This document shows, one piece after another, positions 19,014 through 29,260 of a stretch of 63,020 nucleotides of DNA. The position numbers and the translations under genes were made by a program. Origin of the DNA: Gammaproteobacteria bacterium (GTDB taxonomy: Bacteria > Pseudomonadota > Gammaproteobacteria > DSM-19610); assembly GCA_026197075.1 (NCBI GenBank), contig JAPHQV010000001.1:1-63020 (forward strand), given 5' to 3'. The notes beneath the pieces were generated by a model. It was not told the DNA's origin, did not search any database, and saw nothing but the letters and a program-made list of their open reading frames with translations. Each line of letters begins with the position of its first letter. Position 1 is the stretch's first letter.

Positions 19014-20582
19014 ATGAGCGAAAAACTCTTTAAAAACACCGCGACCGTCGGGGGTATGACCCTGGTTTCCCGGGTCCTGGGCCTGGTCCGGGACATGGTG
19101 TTCGCCCGTTTCGGGGTGGGGCCGGGCATGGACGCCTTCTTCGTGGCCTTCAAGATCCCCAACTTCATGCGCCGCCTGTTCGCCGAGGGGGCCTTCTCCC
19201 AGGCCTTCGTGCCGGTGCTGGCCGAATACAAGAAGACGGGCAGTCATGAGGAGGTGCGCTCGCTGCTGGACCGGGTGGCCGGCACCCTGCTGGGCGTGCT
19301 GGGCGGCCTCACCCTGCTGGGGGTGCTGGGCAGCCCGGTGCTGGTGACCCTGTTCGCCCCCGGCTTCCTCGACGACCCGATCAAGTTCGACCTGACGGCG
19401 GAGCTGCTCGGCATCACCTTTCCTTACCTGATGCTCATCTCCCTGGTGGCCATGGCCGCCGGCGTGCTCAACACCTATGGCCGCTTCGCCGCGCCGGCCT
19501 TCGCGCCGGTGTGGCTGAACGTCATCCTCATCGGCGCCGCCCTGCGGGGGGCGCCGCGTCTGGAGGAGCCCATGTTGGCGCTGGCCTGGGGGGTGCTGCT
19601 GTCCGGGGTGATGCAGCTGTTGTTCCTGCTGCCGGCCCTGGCGAAACTGCGGCTCATGCCAAGGCCGCGCTGGGGCTGGCGCGATTCCGGCGTGCGCAAG
19701 ATCCTGCGCCTCATGGGGCCGGGCATCCTCGGCTCCTCGGTGGCGCAGATCAACCTGCTGTTCGACACCCTGATTGCTTCCTTCCTGGTCACCGGCAGCG
19801 TCAGCTGGCTGTATTACTCCGACCGTCTGGTGGAGTTCCCGCTCGGCATCTTCGGCATCGCGCTCGCCACCGTGATCCTGCCCAGCCTGTCGCGCCACCA
19901 TGCCGCCGCCGACCCGGACCAGTTCGCCCGTACCCTGGACTCGGGCCTGCGCTGGGTGTTGCTCATCGGCCTGCCGGCGGCGGCGGGCCTGGCGCTCCTG
20001 GCCGCACCCACCCTCGCCACCCTGTTCCTGTACGGCGACTTCACGCCGGAAGATGTGCGCATGGCCTCGCTCAGCCTGATCGCCTACAGCCTGGGCCTGC
20101 CCGGTTTCATGCTGGTAAAGATCCTGGCACCGGCCTTCTATGCCCGCCAGGACATGCGCACGCCCGTGAAGGTAGCCATCACGGCGCTGCTCAGCAACAT
20201 GGTGCTCAATGTACTGTTCGTGGTGCCGCTGGTGCTGCTCGCCTTCGCCGGTCCCCACGCCGGGCTGGCGCTGGCCACCTCCATCGCCGCCTATGTGAAT
20301 GCCGGCCTGCTGTACCACCACCTGCGCAGGCAGGATGCCTATCACCCGCTCACGGGCTGGGGCCCCTGGCTGGCGCGCATCATTGTGGCCACTCTGGCAC
20401 TGGGCCTGGTGGTGGGAATCGGGGCGCCGGCCCTGGAACAGTGGGCTGACTGGCCGGCCCTGCAGCGCGCCTGGCACCTGTTGCTGTGGGTGCTGGCCGG
20501 TGTCGCCACCTACCTGCTGGTATTGCGCCTGCTGGGGATGAAGCTGCGGCACCTGTGGGCGCCGACACGGATGAATCCATGA
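19014..20582 (+). CDS. murJ: Lipid II flippase MurJ
   Basis: A 522-residue inner-membrane protein of the MOP/MATE-like MVF family that flips lipid II for peptidoglycan synthesis. About 14 hydrophobic helices are visible. Family motifs are present: SRVLGLVRDMVFARFGVG near residue 20, DAFFVAFKIPNFMRRLFAEG near 37, and SVSWLYYSDRLVEFPLGIFG near 260. Start ATG 19014 gives the family N-terminus MSEKLFKNTATVGG. It diverges from rpsT, the conserved arrangement. Confidence 0.97.
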   Translation: MSEKLFKNTATVGGMTLVSRVLGLVRDMVFARFGVGPGMDAFFVAFKIPNFMRRLFAEGAFSQAFVPVLAEYKKTGSHEEVRSLLDRVAGTLLGVLGGLTLLGVLGSPVLVTLFAPGFLDDPIKFDLTAELLGITFPYLMLISLVAMAAGVLNTYGRFAAPAFAPVWLNVILIGAALRGAPRLEEPMLALAWGVLLSGVMQLLFLLPALAKLRLMPRPRWGWRDSGVRKILRLMGPGILGSSVAQINLLFDTLIASFLVTGSVSWLYYSDRLVEFPLGIFGIALATVILPSLSRHHAAADPDQFARTLDSGLRWVLLIGLPAAAGLALLAAPTLATLFLYGDFTPEDVRMASLSLIAYSLGLPGFMLVKILAPAFYARQDMRTPVKVAITALLSNMVLNVLFVVPLVLLAFAGPHAGLALATSIAAYVNAGLLYHHLRRQDAYHPLTGWGPWLARIIVATLALGLVVGIGAPALEQWADWPALQRAWHLLLWVLAGVATYLLVLRLLGMKLRHLWAPTRMNP

Positions 20583-20599
20583 CCCTCTATACTCATGCC

Positions 20600-20871
20600 A
20601 TGAAGAAAAATCCTCATGCACCGCCAAGCAATTTCATGGATTTGCTGCTGGATGCGGTCCTTGCACTCGAGGATGAAAACGTTTTGACGATCGTTGATCG
20701 TGATGCGAATGAATTGATGTTCAAGACCCTCGGAATGGGGCCATAGCTGAACGTCCTTTATGTTGTGCACGCTGAGCACGGCGAAGACTGTATTCGCATT
20801 ATTCTGCTCGCCTCGCAACCAATCGTGAAATGAAGCAATATTATCAGGGTCTCGATTCTCATGGCGGATGA
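20600..20871 (+). pseudogene. Decayed BrnT-type toxin gene
   Basis: Translating through the lesions recovers the second half of a BrnT ribonuclease toxin: DAVLALEDEN...MFKTLGMGP, an amber stop (20744-20746), LNVLYVVHAEHGEDCIRII, a one-base loss near 20797, then SARLATNREMKQYYQGLDSH, which is the typical BrnT C-terminus. The N-terminal third cannot be recognised. It overlaps the antitoxin start by 11 bases, as toxin-antitoxin operons usually do. It lies just after murJ. Confidence 0.75.
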
Positions 20872-21109
20872 TTTCTCGAAAGGCAAGTGTGGCGCAGTCG
20901 TCAAGACCGACCCGAACAAGGTGCGCATTACCATCCGGCTCGATGCGGACGTGATCGAGCATTTCAAGCGTCGTGTGCATTCCGCGGGTGGCGGGAATTA
21001 CCAGACCCTGATCAACGATGCGCTCCGCGAGTACATTCGGGCACACGACAAGGAACTTGAAGATACCTTGCGGAAGATCATACGTGAGGAACTGAAGCGA
21101 GCGGGTTAG
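20861..21109 (+). CDS. BrnA/CopG-type antitoxin, orphaned
   Basis: 82 residues. Residues 18-60 are the ribbon-helix-helix region of BrnA-type antitoxins (KVRITIRLDADVIEHFK, then GGGNYQTLINDALREYI), followed by a charged helical tail. Such proteins bind their operator and neutralise BrnT. The toxin gene upstream is broken, so this antitoxin is either a relic or has another use, such as protection from related toxins. Confidence 0.83.
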   Translation: MADDFSKGKCGAVVKTDPNKVRITIRLDADVIEHFKRRVHSAGGGNYQTLINDALREYIRAHDKELEDTLRKIIREELKRAG

Positions 21110-21148
21110 GGTCCCGCTGAATATTCCAACCTGCTACTCCACGATGGA

Positions 21149-21751
21149 ATGAAACCAAATCCGCATATCCGTACAGCCAGCCCAGGAGATTGCCGTGCCA
21201 TCGCCGAGCTGGCCCTGATTGCAGGGGAGGGGATCCCGGCCTACTTCTGGGAACCCTCGCGCCGGCCCGGTCAGGCCATCGAGGAGGTCGGTGCCGCCCG
21301 GCTGCTTTCAGAAACGGAAAACTTCTCCTACCGGAACATCCAGGTCGCCGAGGTCGACGCGGCGGTGGCCGGCATGCTGCTGGCCTACCGTTTGCCGCCG
21401 CCCGGACCCGCGGAGGACCTGTCCGGCCTGCCGGACTTCATCCGGCCCCTGATCGAGCTGGAAGCGCAGGTAGCCGGCAGCTACTACATCAATATGCTGG
21501 CCTGCTTTCCCCGCTACCGGGGCCAGGGCATCGGGACGGCCTTGATGGGTGGCGTGGACGATCTGGCAAGACGGGAGGGTTGCGACCTGGCCAGTATCAT
21601 GGTGTTCAGTGAAAACCGGGGTGCCCTGCGGCTGTACCAGCGACTGGGCTATACGGTCGCGGCCCGGCGGCCGGTCATCCCCCACGCCTGCCATCCCTAT
21701 ACGACGGGGGAGGTGCTCCTGCTGACCCGGTCCGTTTCCGGGCATTTCTAG
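21149..21751 (+). CDS. GNAT family N-acetyltransferase
   Basis: 200 residues with the GCN5 fold. The acetyl-CoA motif A is CFPRYRGQGIGTALMGGV (about residues 118-135), followed by the B-region NRGALRLYQRLGYTVAARR. The substrate is unknown. It stands alone between a toxin-antitoxin relic and ribF. The 180 bases after it contain a perfect ATATTGT-AAA-ACAATAT palindrome (21756-21772), possibly an operator or weak hairpin. Confidence 0.9.
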   Translation: MKPNPHIRTASPGDCRAIAELALIAGEGIPAYFWEPSRRPGQAIEEVGAARLLSETENFSYRNIQVAEVDAAVAGMLLAYRLPPPGPAEDLSGLPDFIRPLIELEAQVAGSYYINMLACFPRYRGQGIGTALMGGVDDLARREGCDLASIMVFSENRGALRLYQRLGYTVAARRPVIPHACHPYTTGEVLLLTRSVSGHF

Positions 21752-21935
21752 AAAAATATTGTAAAACAATATGTTGCATATGCTTCGTCGTAACCTATGG
21801 GCGGCTCGACACGGCGCAGTCTGCGCTCGCGTGGCGTGCCGGCCTGAAACGGCAAGCCCCGTGGGCACTTACCTGCGGGAATCCATGACAAGCGCGCCAC
21901 TATCCTTATAATCTCCCCTTTTGGCGCGACCTCCC

Positions 21936-22868
21936 ATGGAACTGATCCGCGGACTCCACAATCTGCACCCCCGGCACCGGGGCTGTGCCGCCACCATTGG
22001 CAATTTCGACGGCGTGCACCTGGGGCATCAGGCGGTGCTGGGCCAGTTGTCGGAGCGGGCCGCGGAACTGGGGCTGCCCATGGTGGTGGTTATCTTCGAG
22101 CCCCAGCCGCAGGAATTCTTCAGTCCGGCCACGGCACCGCCGCGCCTGACCCGGCTGCGGGAAAAGCTCGAGGCCCTGCGCCGCTATGCCGTGGAGCGGG
22201 TGCTGGTGCTGCGCTTCGATGCGCGCCTGGCAGCGTTGTCCGCCGATGCGTTCATTCAACGGGTGCTGGTGGATGGGCTGGATGTTCGTTACCTGGTGGT
22301 GGGTGATGACTTCCGCTTCGGCCAGGGTCGCGCGGGGGATTTCCGCCTGCTGCAGGAGACCGGCGCGCGTGAAGGCTTCCAGGTGGTGAACATGCACACC
22401 TTCGCGGTTAGTGGCGGGCGGGTGAGCAGCACCCGGGTGCGCAGCGCCCTGGCGCAGGGCGACCTGGAGACGGCGGAGGCCCTGCTCGGTCGCCCCTATC
22501 GCATCAGCGGCCGGGTGGCGGCAGGCGAGCAGCGGGGCCGGACCATCGGCTTTCCCACCGCCAACATCCACCTGCATCGCCACCAGTCGCCACTGCAGGG
22601 GGTGTACGCCGTGGAGCTGTTCGGCCTGGAGCAGGAACCACTGCCTGGCGTCGCCAACCTCGGCCGCCGGCCCACGGTGGGCGGCACGCGCCTGCAGCTT
22701 GAAGTGCACCTGTTCGATTTCGACCGCGAGATCTACGGCCGCAACGTGCATGTGAATTTCCTGCGCCGCATCCGTGATGAGCGTACCTTCGAATCCTTCG
22801 ACGCCCTGCGCCGGCAGATCGACGCGGACGCCGCCCAGGCGCGGGCCTTTTTCGCATCCGCGCGCTGA
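21936..22868 (+). CDS. ribF: Bifunctional riboflavin kinase / FAD synthetase
   Basis: 310 residues: an N-terminal FAD synthetase domain (nucleotidyl-transferase, ATIGNFDGVHLGHQAV near residues 19-35, ISSTR-like VSSTRVRSAL near 162) and a C-terminal riboflavin kinase domain (GRTIGFPTANIHL near 205, GVANLGRRPTVGG near 237). It makes FMN and FAD. The ATG at 21936 gives the usual N-terminus. It precedes ileS and lspA in the conserved ribF-ileS-lspA-fkpB-ispH cluster. Confidence 0.97.
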   Translation: MELIRGLHNLHPRHRGCAATIGNFDGVHLGHQAVLGQLSERAAELGLPMVVVIFEPQPQEFFSPATAPPRLTRLREKLEALRRYAVERVLVLRFDARLAALSADAFIQRVLVDGLDVRYLVVGDDFRFGQGRAGDFRLLQETGAREGFQVVNMHTFAVSGGRVSSTRVRSALAQGDLETAEALLGRPYRISGRVAAGEQRGRTIGFPTANIHLHRHQSPLQGVYAVELFGLEQEPLPGVANLGRRPTVGGTRLQLEVHLFDFDREIYGRNVHVNFLRRIRDERTFESFDALRRQIDADAAQARAFFASAR

Positions 22869-22898
22869 AACCGATTTTCAGAATTCAGAGACAATGTG

Positions 22899-25739
22899 AT
22901 GGCTGACTACAAGCACACCCTGAACCTCCCCAGCACCGAGTTTCCCATGAAGGGGAACCTGGCGCAGCGCGAGCCGGAAATGCTCAAGCACTGGGAGGAC
23001 ATGGACCTGCTGGCGCAGCAGCGCGCCGCCGCCGCCGGCCGTCCGCGCTTCGTGCTGCACGACGGGCCGCCCTATGCCAATGGCGACATCCACATCGGCC
23101 ATGCCGTCAACAAGGTGCTCAAGGACATCATCGTCAAGAGCAAGAGCCTGAGCGGCTTCGACGCCCCCTACGTGCCGGGCTGGGACTGCCACGGCCTGCC
23201 CATCGAGCTGAACGTGGAGAAGAAGGTCGGCAAGGCCGGCCACAAGGTGGATGCGCCCACCTTCCGCAAGGCCTGCCGCGACTATGCCGCCAAGCAGGTA
23301 AACGGCCAGCGCCGCGATTTCATCCGCCTCGGGGTGATGGGCGACTGGCAGCATCCCTACCTGACCATGGATTACCGCTTCGAGGCCAATATCATCCGCG
23401 CCCTGGGCCGCATCGTGGAGAACGGTCACCTGCACAAGGGTTTCAAGCCGGTGCACTGGTGCACCGACTGCGGTTCGGCCCTGGCCGAGGCGGAAGTGGA
23501 GTACGAGGACAAGACCTCGCCGGCCATCGACGTGCGCTTCGCCGTGCTCGACGAGGAATCCCTGCTGGCGCGCTGCCAGCACGCGGAAGGTGTGCAGAAG
23601 GGCAAGGGCCCCATGTCGGTGGTGATCTGGACCACCACACCCTGGACCCTGCCTGCGAACCGCGCCGTGGCCCTCAACCCAGAGCTCGACTACGTCCTGG
23701 TGCAGTGCGACCTGGAACATGGCCCCGAGCGGCTGTTGGTGGCCGAACGCCTGCTCCATGCCGTCATGAACCGCTATGGCAGCGAGGAACACCAGGTGCT
23801 GGCCTACTGCAAGGGTGCCGACCTCGAACACCTGAAGCTGCAGCATCCCTTCTACGACCGCGAGGTGCCCATCATCCTCGGCGACCATGTCACCACCGAG
23901 GCCGGCACCGGCGCCGTGCATACCGCGCCCGGCCACGGCCAGGACGACTACGTGGTGGGTTCCCGCTATGGCATCGCCGTGGACAACCCGGTGGGCGCCA
24001 ACGGCTGCTTCCTGCCCGGCACGGAGCATTTCGCCGGTCAGCACGTGTTTTCCGCCAATGACGAGGTGATCGAGTTGCTCAAGGCCAAGGGCGCGCTGGT
24101 GCACCACGAGAGCCTGCGCCACAGCTATCCCCATTGCTGGCGCCACAAGACACCGATCATCTTCCGCGCCACGCCCCAATGGTTCATCAGCATGGAGCAG
24201 AACGGCCTGCGCAGTACCGCGCTCGCTGCCATCCACGGCGTGCAGTGGATGCCCGACTGGGGCCAGGCGCGCATCGAGGGCATGGTGGACGGCCGTCCCG
24301 ACTGGTGCATCTCGCGTCAGCGCACCTGGGGCGTGCCCATCGCCCTGTTCATCCACAAGGAAACGGGTGCCCTGCATCCCGAGACCCAGAAACTCATCGA
24401 GGAAGTGGCGCTGCGCGTGGAGCGCTTCGGCATCGATGCCTGGTTCGAGCTGGACACGGCGGACCTGCTCGACGACGCCGACCAGTACGAGAAGGTCACC
24501 GATACCCTGGACGTGTGGTTCGATTCCGGCGTCACCCACCACGCCGTGCTGGAGCAGCGCGGCGAGCTGGGCTTCCCGGCGGACCTGTACCTGGAAGGCT
24601 CCGACCAGCATCGCGGCTGGTTCCAGTCCTCGCTGCTCACCTCGGTGGCCATGCGCGGCGTTGCCCCCTACAAGGCGGTGCTGACCCACGGCTTCACCGT
24701 CGACGCCAAGGGGCAGAAGATGTCCAAGTCCAAGGGCAACGTGGTGGCGCCGCAGAAGGTGGTCAACAGCCTGGGCGCCGACATCCTGCGCCTGTGGGTG
24801 GCGGCCACCGACTACCGCGGCGAGATGAGCGTCTCCGACGAGATCCTCAAGCGCACCGCCGATGCCTACCGGCGCATCCGCAACACGACCCGCTTCCTGC
24901 TCGCCAACCTCAATGGCTTCGATCCCGCGCAGCATGTCCTGGCCCCGGATACCATGCTGGAGCTGGACCGCTGGGCGCTGGAGCGCACCCGGGTGCTGCA
25001 GGAGGAGATCCGCCAGGCCTATGACCGCTACGAATTCCACCTGATCTACCAGAAGGTGCACAACTTCTGCGCCGTGGACCTGGGCAGCTTCTACCTCGAC
25101 ATCATCAAGGACCGCCAGTACACCACCCAGGCGGACAGCGTGGCGCGGCGTTCCTGCCAGACCGCCCTGTACCATATCGTCGAGGCCATGACGCGCTGGC
25201 TGGCGCCCATTCTCAGCTTCACCGCCGACGAGATCTGGCGCCACATCCCCGGTGAACGCGGCGCGTCCGTGTTCCTCGAGACCTGGTACGCAGTGCCCGA
25301 GGTGTACGCGCCGGGCGCGGCGCAGGGCTTCGACCTGGCCTACTGGAACCGTATCCTGGCGGTGCGCGAGGCGGTATCCCGCGAGCTGGAGAAGATGCGC
25401 GTGGCCGGCGCCATCGGTTCGGGCCTGGACGCCGAGGTGGACCTCTATTGCGATGGCGAGTTGTACGAGGATCTGAACCGGCTCGGCGAGGAACTGCGTT
25501 TCGTGCTCATCACCTCCGAGGCGCGGGTGCATCCTGGTTCCGCACGCGATGAGCTGGCCCTGCCGGCCGAATGCCGCGCCGGCAGCCTGTGGCTGAAGGG
25601 CTCGGTGTCGCCCCACGCCAAGTGCGTGCGCTGCTGGCACCATCGTGCGGATGTGGGTTCCAACGCCGAGCATCCGGAACTGTGCGGGCGCTGCGTGGAC
25701 AATGTGTCCGGCGACGGCGAACCGCGGCGGTTTGCCTAG
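22899..25739 (+). CDS. ileS: Isoleucyl-tRNA synthetase
   Basis: A class I aminoacyl-tRNA synthetase, 946 residues. It has the HIGH motif ([11 protein letters not shown], about residue 66), the CP1 editing domain ([27 protein letters not shown]), the KMSKSKGN loop (about 606) and a C-terminal zinc finger with paired cysteines ([10 protein letters not shown]...CGRC). ATG 22899 gives [11 protein letters not shown] as in E. coli. A GTG and an ATG just upstream overlap it but do not fit the family. Confidence 0.98.
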   Translation: MADYKHTLNLPSTEFPMKGNLAQREPEMLKHWEDMDLLAQQRAAAAGRPRFVLHDGPPYANGDIHIGHAVNKVLKDIIVKSKSLSGFDAPYVPGWDCHGLPIELNVEKKVGKAGHKVDAPTFRKACRDYAAKQVNGQRRDFIRLGVMGDWQHPYLTMDYRFEANIIRALGRIVENGHLHKGFKPVHWCTDCGSALAEAEVEYEDKTSPAIDVRFAVLDEESLLARCQHAEGVQKGKGPMSVVIWTTTPWTLPANRAVALNPELDYVLVQCDLEHGPERLLVAERLLHAVMNRYGSEEHQVLAYCKGADLEHLKLQHPFYDREVPIILGDHVTTEAGTGAVHTAPGHGQDDYVVGSRYGIAVDNPVGANGCFLPGTEHFAGQHVFSANDEVIELLKAKGALVHHESLRHSYPHCWRHKTPIIFRATPQWFISMEQNGLRSTALAAIHGVQWMPDWGQARIEGMVDGRPDWCISRQRTWGVPIALFIHKETGALHPETQKLIEEVALRVERFGIDAWFELDTADLLDDADQYEKVTDTLDVWFDSGVTHHAVLEQRGELGFPADLYLEGSDQHRGWFQSSLLTSVAMRGVAPYKAVLTHGFTVDAKGQKMSKSKGNVVAPQKVVNSLGADILRLWVAATDYRGEMSVSDEILKRTADAYRRIRNTTRFLLANLNGFDPAQHVLAPDTMLELDRWALERTRVLQEEIRQAYDRYEFHLIYQKVHNFCAVDLGSFYLDIIKDRQYTTQADSVARRSCQTALYHIVEAMTRWLAPILSFTADEIWRHIPGERGASVFLETWYAVPEVYAPGAAQGFDLAYWNRILAVREAVSRELEKMRVAGAIGSGLDAEVDLYCDGELYEDLNRLGEELRFVLITSEARVHPGSARDELALPAECRAGSLWLKGSVSPHAKCVRCWHHRADVGSNAEHPELCGRCVDNVSGDGEPRRFA

Positions 25740-25741
25740 CC

Positions 25742-26224
25742 ATGCTGAAATGGCTCTGGCTTTCCCTGTTCGTCATCCTGCTCGACCAGGCCACCAAGTA
25801 CCTGGCCGACAGCCTGTTGACCTGGGGGCAGCCGGTGCCGGTGCTGCCCTTCTTCAACCTCACTCTGTTGTACAACACCGGCGCCGCCTTCAGTTTTCTC
25901 AGTGATGCGGGCGGCTGGCAACGCTGGTTTTTCATTGTATTGGCCCTGGGCGTGAGCGTGGTGCTGGTACACTGGCTGCGTCGCCTGCCTCAGGAACAAC
26001 TGCGCATGGCCCTTGCCCTGTCCTTGATCCTGGGTGGTGCCATCGGCAATGTGATCGACCGGATCTGGTTCGGCCATGTGATCGATTTTATCCAGCTCTA
26101 TTATCGGGACTGGTACTGGCCGGCCTTCAATCTAGCCGACTCCGCCATTACCATGGGGGCCGTGCTGTTGATCTGGGACGGCCTGTTCGGCAAGCAGGAC
26201 CACACCGCTGAGGGGAAAGGCTGA
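25742..26224 (+). CDS. lspA: Lipoprotein signal peptidase (SPase II)
   Basis: 160 residues with four transmembrane helices. An inner-membrane aspartic protease that removes prolipoprotein signal peptides. The catalytic aspartates lie in [15 protein letters not shown] and [17 protein letters not shown] is the third conserved block. The start is 2 bases after the ileS stop, and its stop TGA overlaps the fkpB ATG (TGATG), so translation is coupled on both sides. Confidence 0.97.
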   Translation: MLKWLWLSLFVILLDQATKYLADSLLTWGQPVPVLPFFNLTLLYNTGAAFSFLSDAGGWQRWFFIVLALGVSVVLVHWLRRLPQEQLRMALALSLILGGAIGNVIDRIWFGHVIDFIQLYYRDWYWPAFNLADSAITMGAVLLIWDGLFGKQDHTAEGKG

Positions 26225-26685
26225 TGTTGTTGTATCCGGGGCGTATCCAGACGGGGTCGACGGTCACCCTGCATTTCACCATTCGCGCCACCGACGGCAC
26301 GGTGATGGAAAGCAGTGTCGGTGGGGAGCCGGAGACCGTCGTCATCGGGGACGGCAGTTTGTTCGAGGGCTTCGAGCTGGCCCTGGTGAGCCTCAAGGCC
26401 GGTGATCGCCAGACGATCACCCTGCGCCCGGACCAGGCCTACGGGCCGCGTGATCCCGATGCCCTGACCGTTTTGCCCCGTAGCCACTTCCCGCCCGAAC
26501 TGGCCATCGAGCCGGACGCGATGGTGGCGTTCACCACCGCCGAGGGTCACGAGGTGCCGGGCCGGATCCTGGGTCTTCGGGGGGATGCCGTGGAAGTGGA
26601 TTTCAATCATCCCCTGGCCGGCCAGGAAGTGGTGCTGGAGGTGGAGATACTGGAGGTGGTGGATCCGGTGATCGAGGAAGAATAA
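26224..26685 (+). CDS. fkpB: FKBP-type peptidyl-prolyl isomerase (SlpA/FkpB)
   Basis: 153 residues of the SlyD-like FKBP class with an inserted flap: VTLHFTIRATDGTVMESS, then GDGSLFEGFELALVSLKAGD, then GPRDPDALTVLPRSHFP. A cytoplasmic prolyl isomerase/chaperone. It starts inside the lspA stop codon and is followed by a palindromic repeat before ispH, the standard lspA-fkpB-ispH order. Confidence 0.94.
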   Translation: MLLYPGRIQTGSTVTLHFTIRATDGTVMESSVGGEPETVVIGDGSLFEGFELALVSLKAGDRQTITLRPDQAYGPRDPDALTVLPRSHFPPELAIEPDAMVAFTTAEGHEVPGRILGLRGDAVEVDFNHPLAGQEVVLEVEILEVVDPVIEEE

Positions 26686-26706
26686 CTTCTTCAGCAATGC
26701 GTTGCC

Positions 26707-26771
26707 GTAGTCGAGCTTCAGCCCGTCAACCCCAATAACCCGGACCTTTGTCAGGCTGAAGCCTGGCCTAC
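26707..26771. repeat. Palindromic repeat between fkpB and ispH
   Basis: GTAGTCGAGCTTCAGCCC at one end and GGCTGAAGCCTGGCCTAC at the other form imperfect inverted arms around a 30-base loop. It is related to 200-228. Confidence 0.65.
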
Positions 26772-26811
26772 AGGTGTACCCGGTGATTCCCTGACCGGTA
26801 TACTTCCGCCC

Positions 26812-27747
26812 ATGCAAATCCTGCTCGCCAATCCCCGTGGTTTCTGCGCCGGTGTCGATCGCGCCATCGAGATCGTCGATCGTGCCCTGGAGATCTTCGG
26901 GGCGCCCATCTATGTCCGCCACGAGGTGGTGCACAATCGCCACGTGGTGGAGGACCTGCGTGCCCGTGGCGCGGTGTTCGTCGACGAGCTGGACCAGGTG
27001 CCGGCGGGCGCCACGGTGATCTTCAGCGCCCATGGTGTTTCCCTGGCGGTGCGGGCCGAGGCGGAATCGCGCGGGTTGCGGGTGTTCGATGCCACCTGTC
27101 CACTGGTGACCAAGGTGCACCTGGAAGTGGCGCGCGCCAGCCGCGAAGGCCGCGAATGCGTGCTCATCGGCCACGCCGGCCACCCCGAGGTGGAAGGCAC
27201 CATGGGGCAGTATGATCGTGCTCAAGGTGGTGACATCCACCTGGTGGAAACACCGGAGGATGTGCAACATCTGCAAGTGAAGGACCCCGATACTCTCAGC
27301 TATGTCACCCAGACCACCCTGTCCATGGACGATACCGCCCGGGTGATCGATGCGCTGCGTGCCCGCTTCCCCGCCATCCATGGACCGCGCAAGGACGATA
27401 TCTGCTACGCCACCCAGAACCGCCAGGACGCGGTGCGCGAGCTGGCGGGTCGCTGTGATCTGCTGTTGGTGGTGGGCTCGCGCAACAGCTCCAACTCCAA
27501 CCGCCTGCGCGAGTTGGCGGAGCAGCAGGGCATCACCGCCTACCTGGTGGATGACGCCGATCAGATCGAACGCGGCTGGCTGGAAAACCGCGACCGCATC
27601 GGCGTGACCGCCGGGGCCTCCGCCCCCGAGGTGCTGGTGCGTGGCGTGGTGGAGCGCCTGCAGGCATGGGGCGCGAACCTGGCCGAGGAACTGCCCGGCC
27701 GGCAAGAGAACATCACCTTCTCCCTGCCCGTCGCCCTGCGTTCCTAG
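26812..27747 (+). CDS. ispH: HMBPP reductase (LytB)
   Basis: The last enzyme of the MEP isoprenoid pathway, reducing HMBPP to IPP and DMAPP with a [4Fe-4S] cluster. 311 residues. The three cluster cysteines are in GFCAGVDRA (Cys12), DATCPLVTK (about 96) and ICYATQNRQ (about 197); [10 protein letters not shown] is the substrate loop. Its stop overlaps the pilV stop by 4 bases on the opposite strand. Confidence 0.97.
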   Translation: MQILLANPRGFCAGVDRAIEIVDRALEIFGAPIYVRHEVVHNRHVVEDLRARGAVFVDELDQVPAGATVIFSAHGVSLAVRAEAESRGLRVFDATCPLVTKVHLEVARASREGRECVLIGHAGHPEVEGTMGQYDRAQGGDIHLVETPEDVQHLQVKDPDTLSYVTQTTLSMDDTARVIDALRARFPAIHGPRKDDICYATQNRQDAVRELAGRCDLLLVVGSRNSSNSNRLRELAEQQGITAYLVDDADQIERGWLENRDRIGVTAGASAPEVLVRGVVERLQAWGANLAEELPGRQENITFSLPVALRS

Positions 27748-28160
27748 TCGAGCGTCCGTGCCGCCCAGGCAGGGTCGGTGGCCGGTAGCAGGGTGTCGAG
27801 CCATACCTGCCGGTTCAAACCCTGCGCATCCGTCCAGTGCGCACTCACCTGTACCGCATATCGCGCGCCGCCGGTGGCCGGCGTGATCGTCCAGTGCACA
27901 TCGAACCGGCCATTGCTGCCGGCCAGCCCCAGGCTGCTGCCGCTGGTGGCGCCATAGGGATCGGGTCGGGTGATGGTGCGCAGCTGCTCGATATGTGCCT
28001 GCGCCAGGGCCAGCGCCTCGGTGCGCGTCTTGCCCTGTCCCGTGGCCCGCAGCAGGTCCAGTTGCAGCTGGGCGACACCGGCGATCCCGAACGACAGGAT
28101 GGCCAGGGTGACCAGGGCCTCGGTGAGTGTGCAGCCGCGCTGCCGTTGCCTGGTCGCCAT
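27744..28160 (-). CDS. pilV: Type IV pilus minor pilin PilV
   Basis: 138 residues with a class III prepilin leader (MATRQRQRG, cut before CTLTEA), the Glu at mature position 5, and a hydrophobic helix [20 protein letters not shown]. The rest is a short variable head. The mature residue after the cleavage glycine is Cys in place of the usual Phe. Minor pilins form the pilus tip and prime assembly. It is last of the fimT-pilW-pilX-pilV cluster, 2 bases after pilX. Confidence 0.85.
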   Translation of the reverse strand: MATRQRQRGCTLTEALVTLAILSFGIAGVAQLQLDLLRATGQGKTRTEALALAQAHIEQLRTITRPDPYGATSGSSLGLAGSNGRFDVHWTITPATGGARYAVQVSAHWTDAQGLNRQVWLDTLLPATDPAWAARTLD

Positions 28161-28162
28161 GG

Positions 28163-29251
28163 TCAGAAATCCCGCCAGGTACCGGGAATGCGCGCCACCC
28201 GTAAGGGCTTCAGGCGGGCGGCCAGGCCAGCTGGGTGAGCATGCTCGTAGTGATGATACTGCCCGCCTCCCGTCAGGTTCACGAGATCGCCTTCCACCAG
28301 CAGGCTGCCGTGCAGGCTGACCTGGCCCCAGCCCGAGGCATTGCATTGGCCCGACAGTCCCGTCTCGTAGTAGACGATGCCGTGGACGATCAACCCATCG
28401 GGAAGGTCCGGGCACTGGGCGGCAGCGGAAAACACGATCCATACCGGGTGCGACGGGTTGCCGAACTGGTCGGGCCACTGGCGGCTGCTGTCATCCACCC
28501 AGTAATAGGTGCGTTCATGGCTGGCCAGTTCCCCGGCCTGGACCGCCAGGCGCTCCTGTTCGGAGCGCTGGCGATGCTCCGCCTTGTTGATCTCGAACAG
28601 CGTCTCCCAGAGCTGGCCGGCACCGGGGTGCTGGTCCTCGATGTAGCCGCCTTGCAGGTGCAAGAGGCTGGCGTCGATACAGGTACCACTGGAATTGGAC
28701 CGCGTGGTGGCCAGGGCGACGGGCACCTGTTGGGGTGGAAAAAACTGGATGCCGCCACCCGCACCCGCCAGGCAGCCGTCCAGCAGCATGGGCGGCAGCT
28801 CGCGGGCCAGGCCCGGTTGCACCTGGACATACTGCCGCACCCGGGCCTGGATGCCGCTGTCGTTTGTGGCGGTGGCATCCAGCTCCAGGTACCCGGGTTC
28901 CAGTGTGCTGCGCTGCAATTGCAGTTCGTATTGATACGGTTCACCGCTGGAGGCGGTGGGCAACGTCAGCCCGGAGGCGCCCAGGCGGATGGACTCCTGG
29001 TTGGCAGTGCCGGGTTGCCATCCCGTGAGTGGTATCCCCTGGTAGTGCAGGCCAAGCAGGCCCCGTTCCAGCAAGGCCTCGGCACGCTGCAGGGCTTCCG
29101 TGGCGTGCAATTCGTTTTGCAGGATGCGCTGTTCCAGCAGGCTGGTTCGCGCCAGGGCGAAGCTCATGATGGTGGTGGCGATGAGCAGCACCAGCGCCGT
29201 GGCCAGGGTGGCGGCACCGGTCTGCGGAGGATGGACATGGGAGCGGGGCAT
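28163..29251 (-). CDS. pilX: PilX-like minor pilin, unusually long
   Basis: 362 residues. The N-terminus (MPRSHVHPPQTGAATLATAL, then VLLIATTIMSFALARTSLLE) matches the PilX_N pattern, with a hydrophobic helix from about residue 14 to 35 and no Glu5, as in PilX. P. aeruginosa PilX is roughly half this length; the extra part from about residue 150 on is a second domain with Cys pairs (DGCLAGAGG, GTCIDAS, AQCPDLPDG, GQCNASG). No pilY1 follows. The domain may take over part of a tip-adhesin role (inference). Confidence 0.8.
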   Translation of the reverse strand: MPRSHVHPPQTGAATLATALVLLIATTIMSFALARTSLLEQRILQNELHATEALQRAEALLERGLLGLHYQGIPLTGWQPGTANQESIRLGASGLTLPTASSGEPYQYELQLQRSTLEPGYLELDATATNDSGIQARVRQYVQVQPGLARELPPMLLDGCLAGAGGGIQFFPPQQVPVALATTRSNSSGTCIDASLLHLQGGYIEDQHPGAGQLWETLFEINKAEHRQRSEQERLAVQAGELASHERTYYWVDDSSRQWPDQFGNPSHPVWIVFSAAAQCPDLPDGLIVHGIVYYETGLSGQCNASGWGQVSLHGSLLVEGDLVNLTGGGQYHHYEHAHPAGLAARLKPLRVARIPGTWRDF

Positions 29252-29260
29252 GAAGTTCTC

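Noticed and set aside
18993-20627. 544-codon minus-strand frame
   Set aside because: Antisense to murJ with Gln/Gly/His-rich composition; murJ is unmistakable.
22878-25673. 931-codon minus-strand frame
   Set aside because: It is antisense to ileS, has the low-complexity G/H/A/V composition usual in GC-rich shadows, and no recognisable motif.
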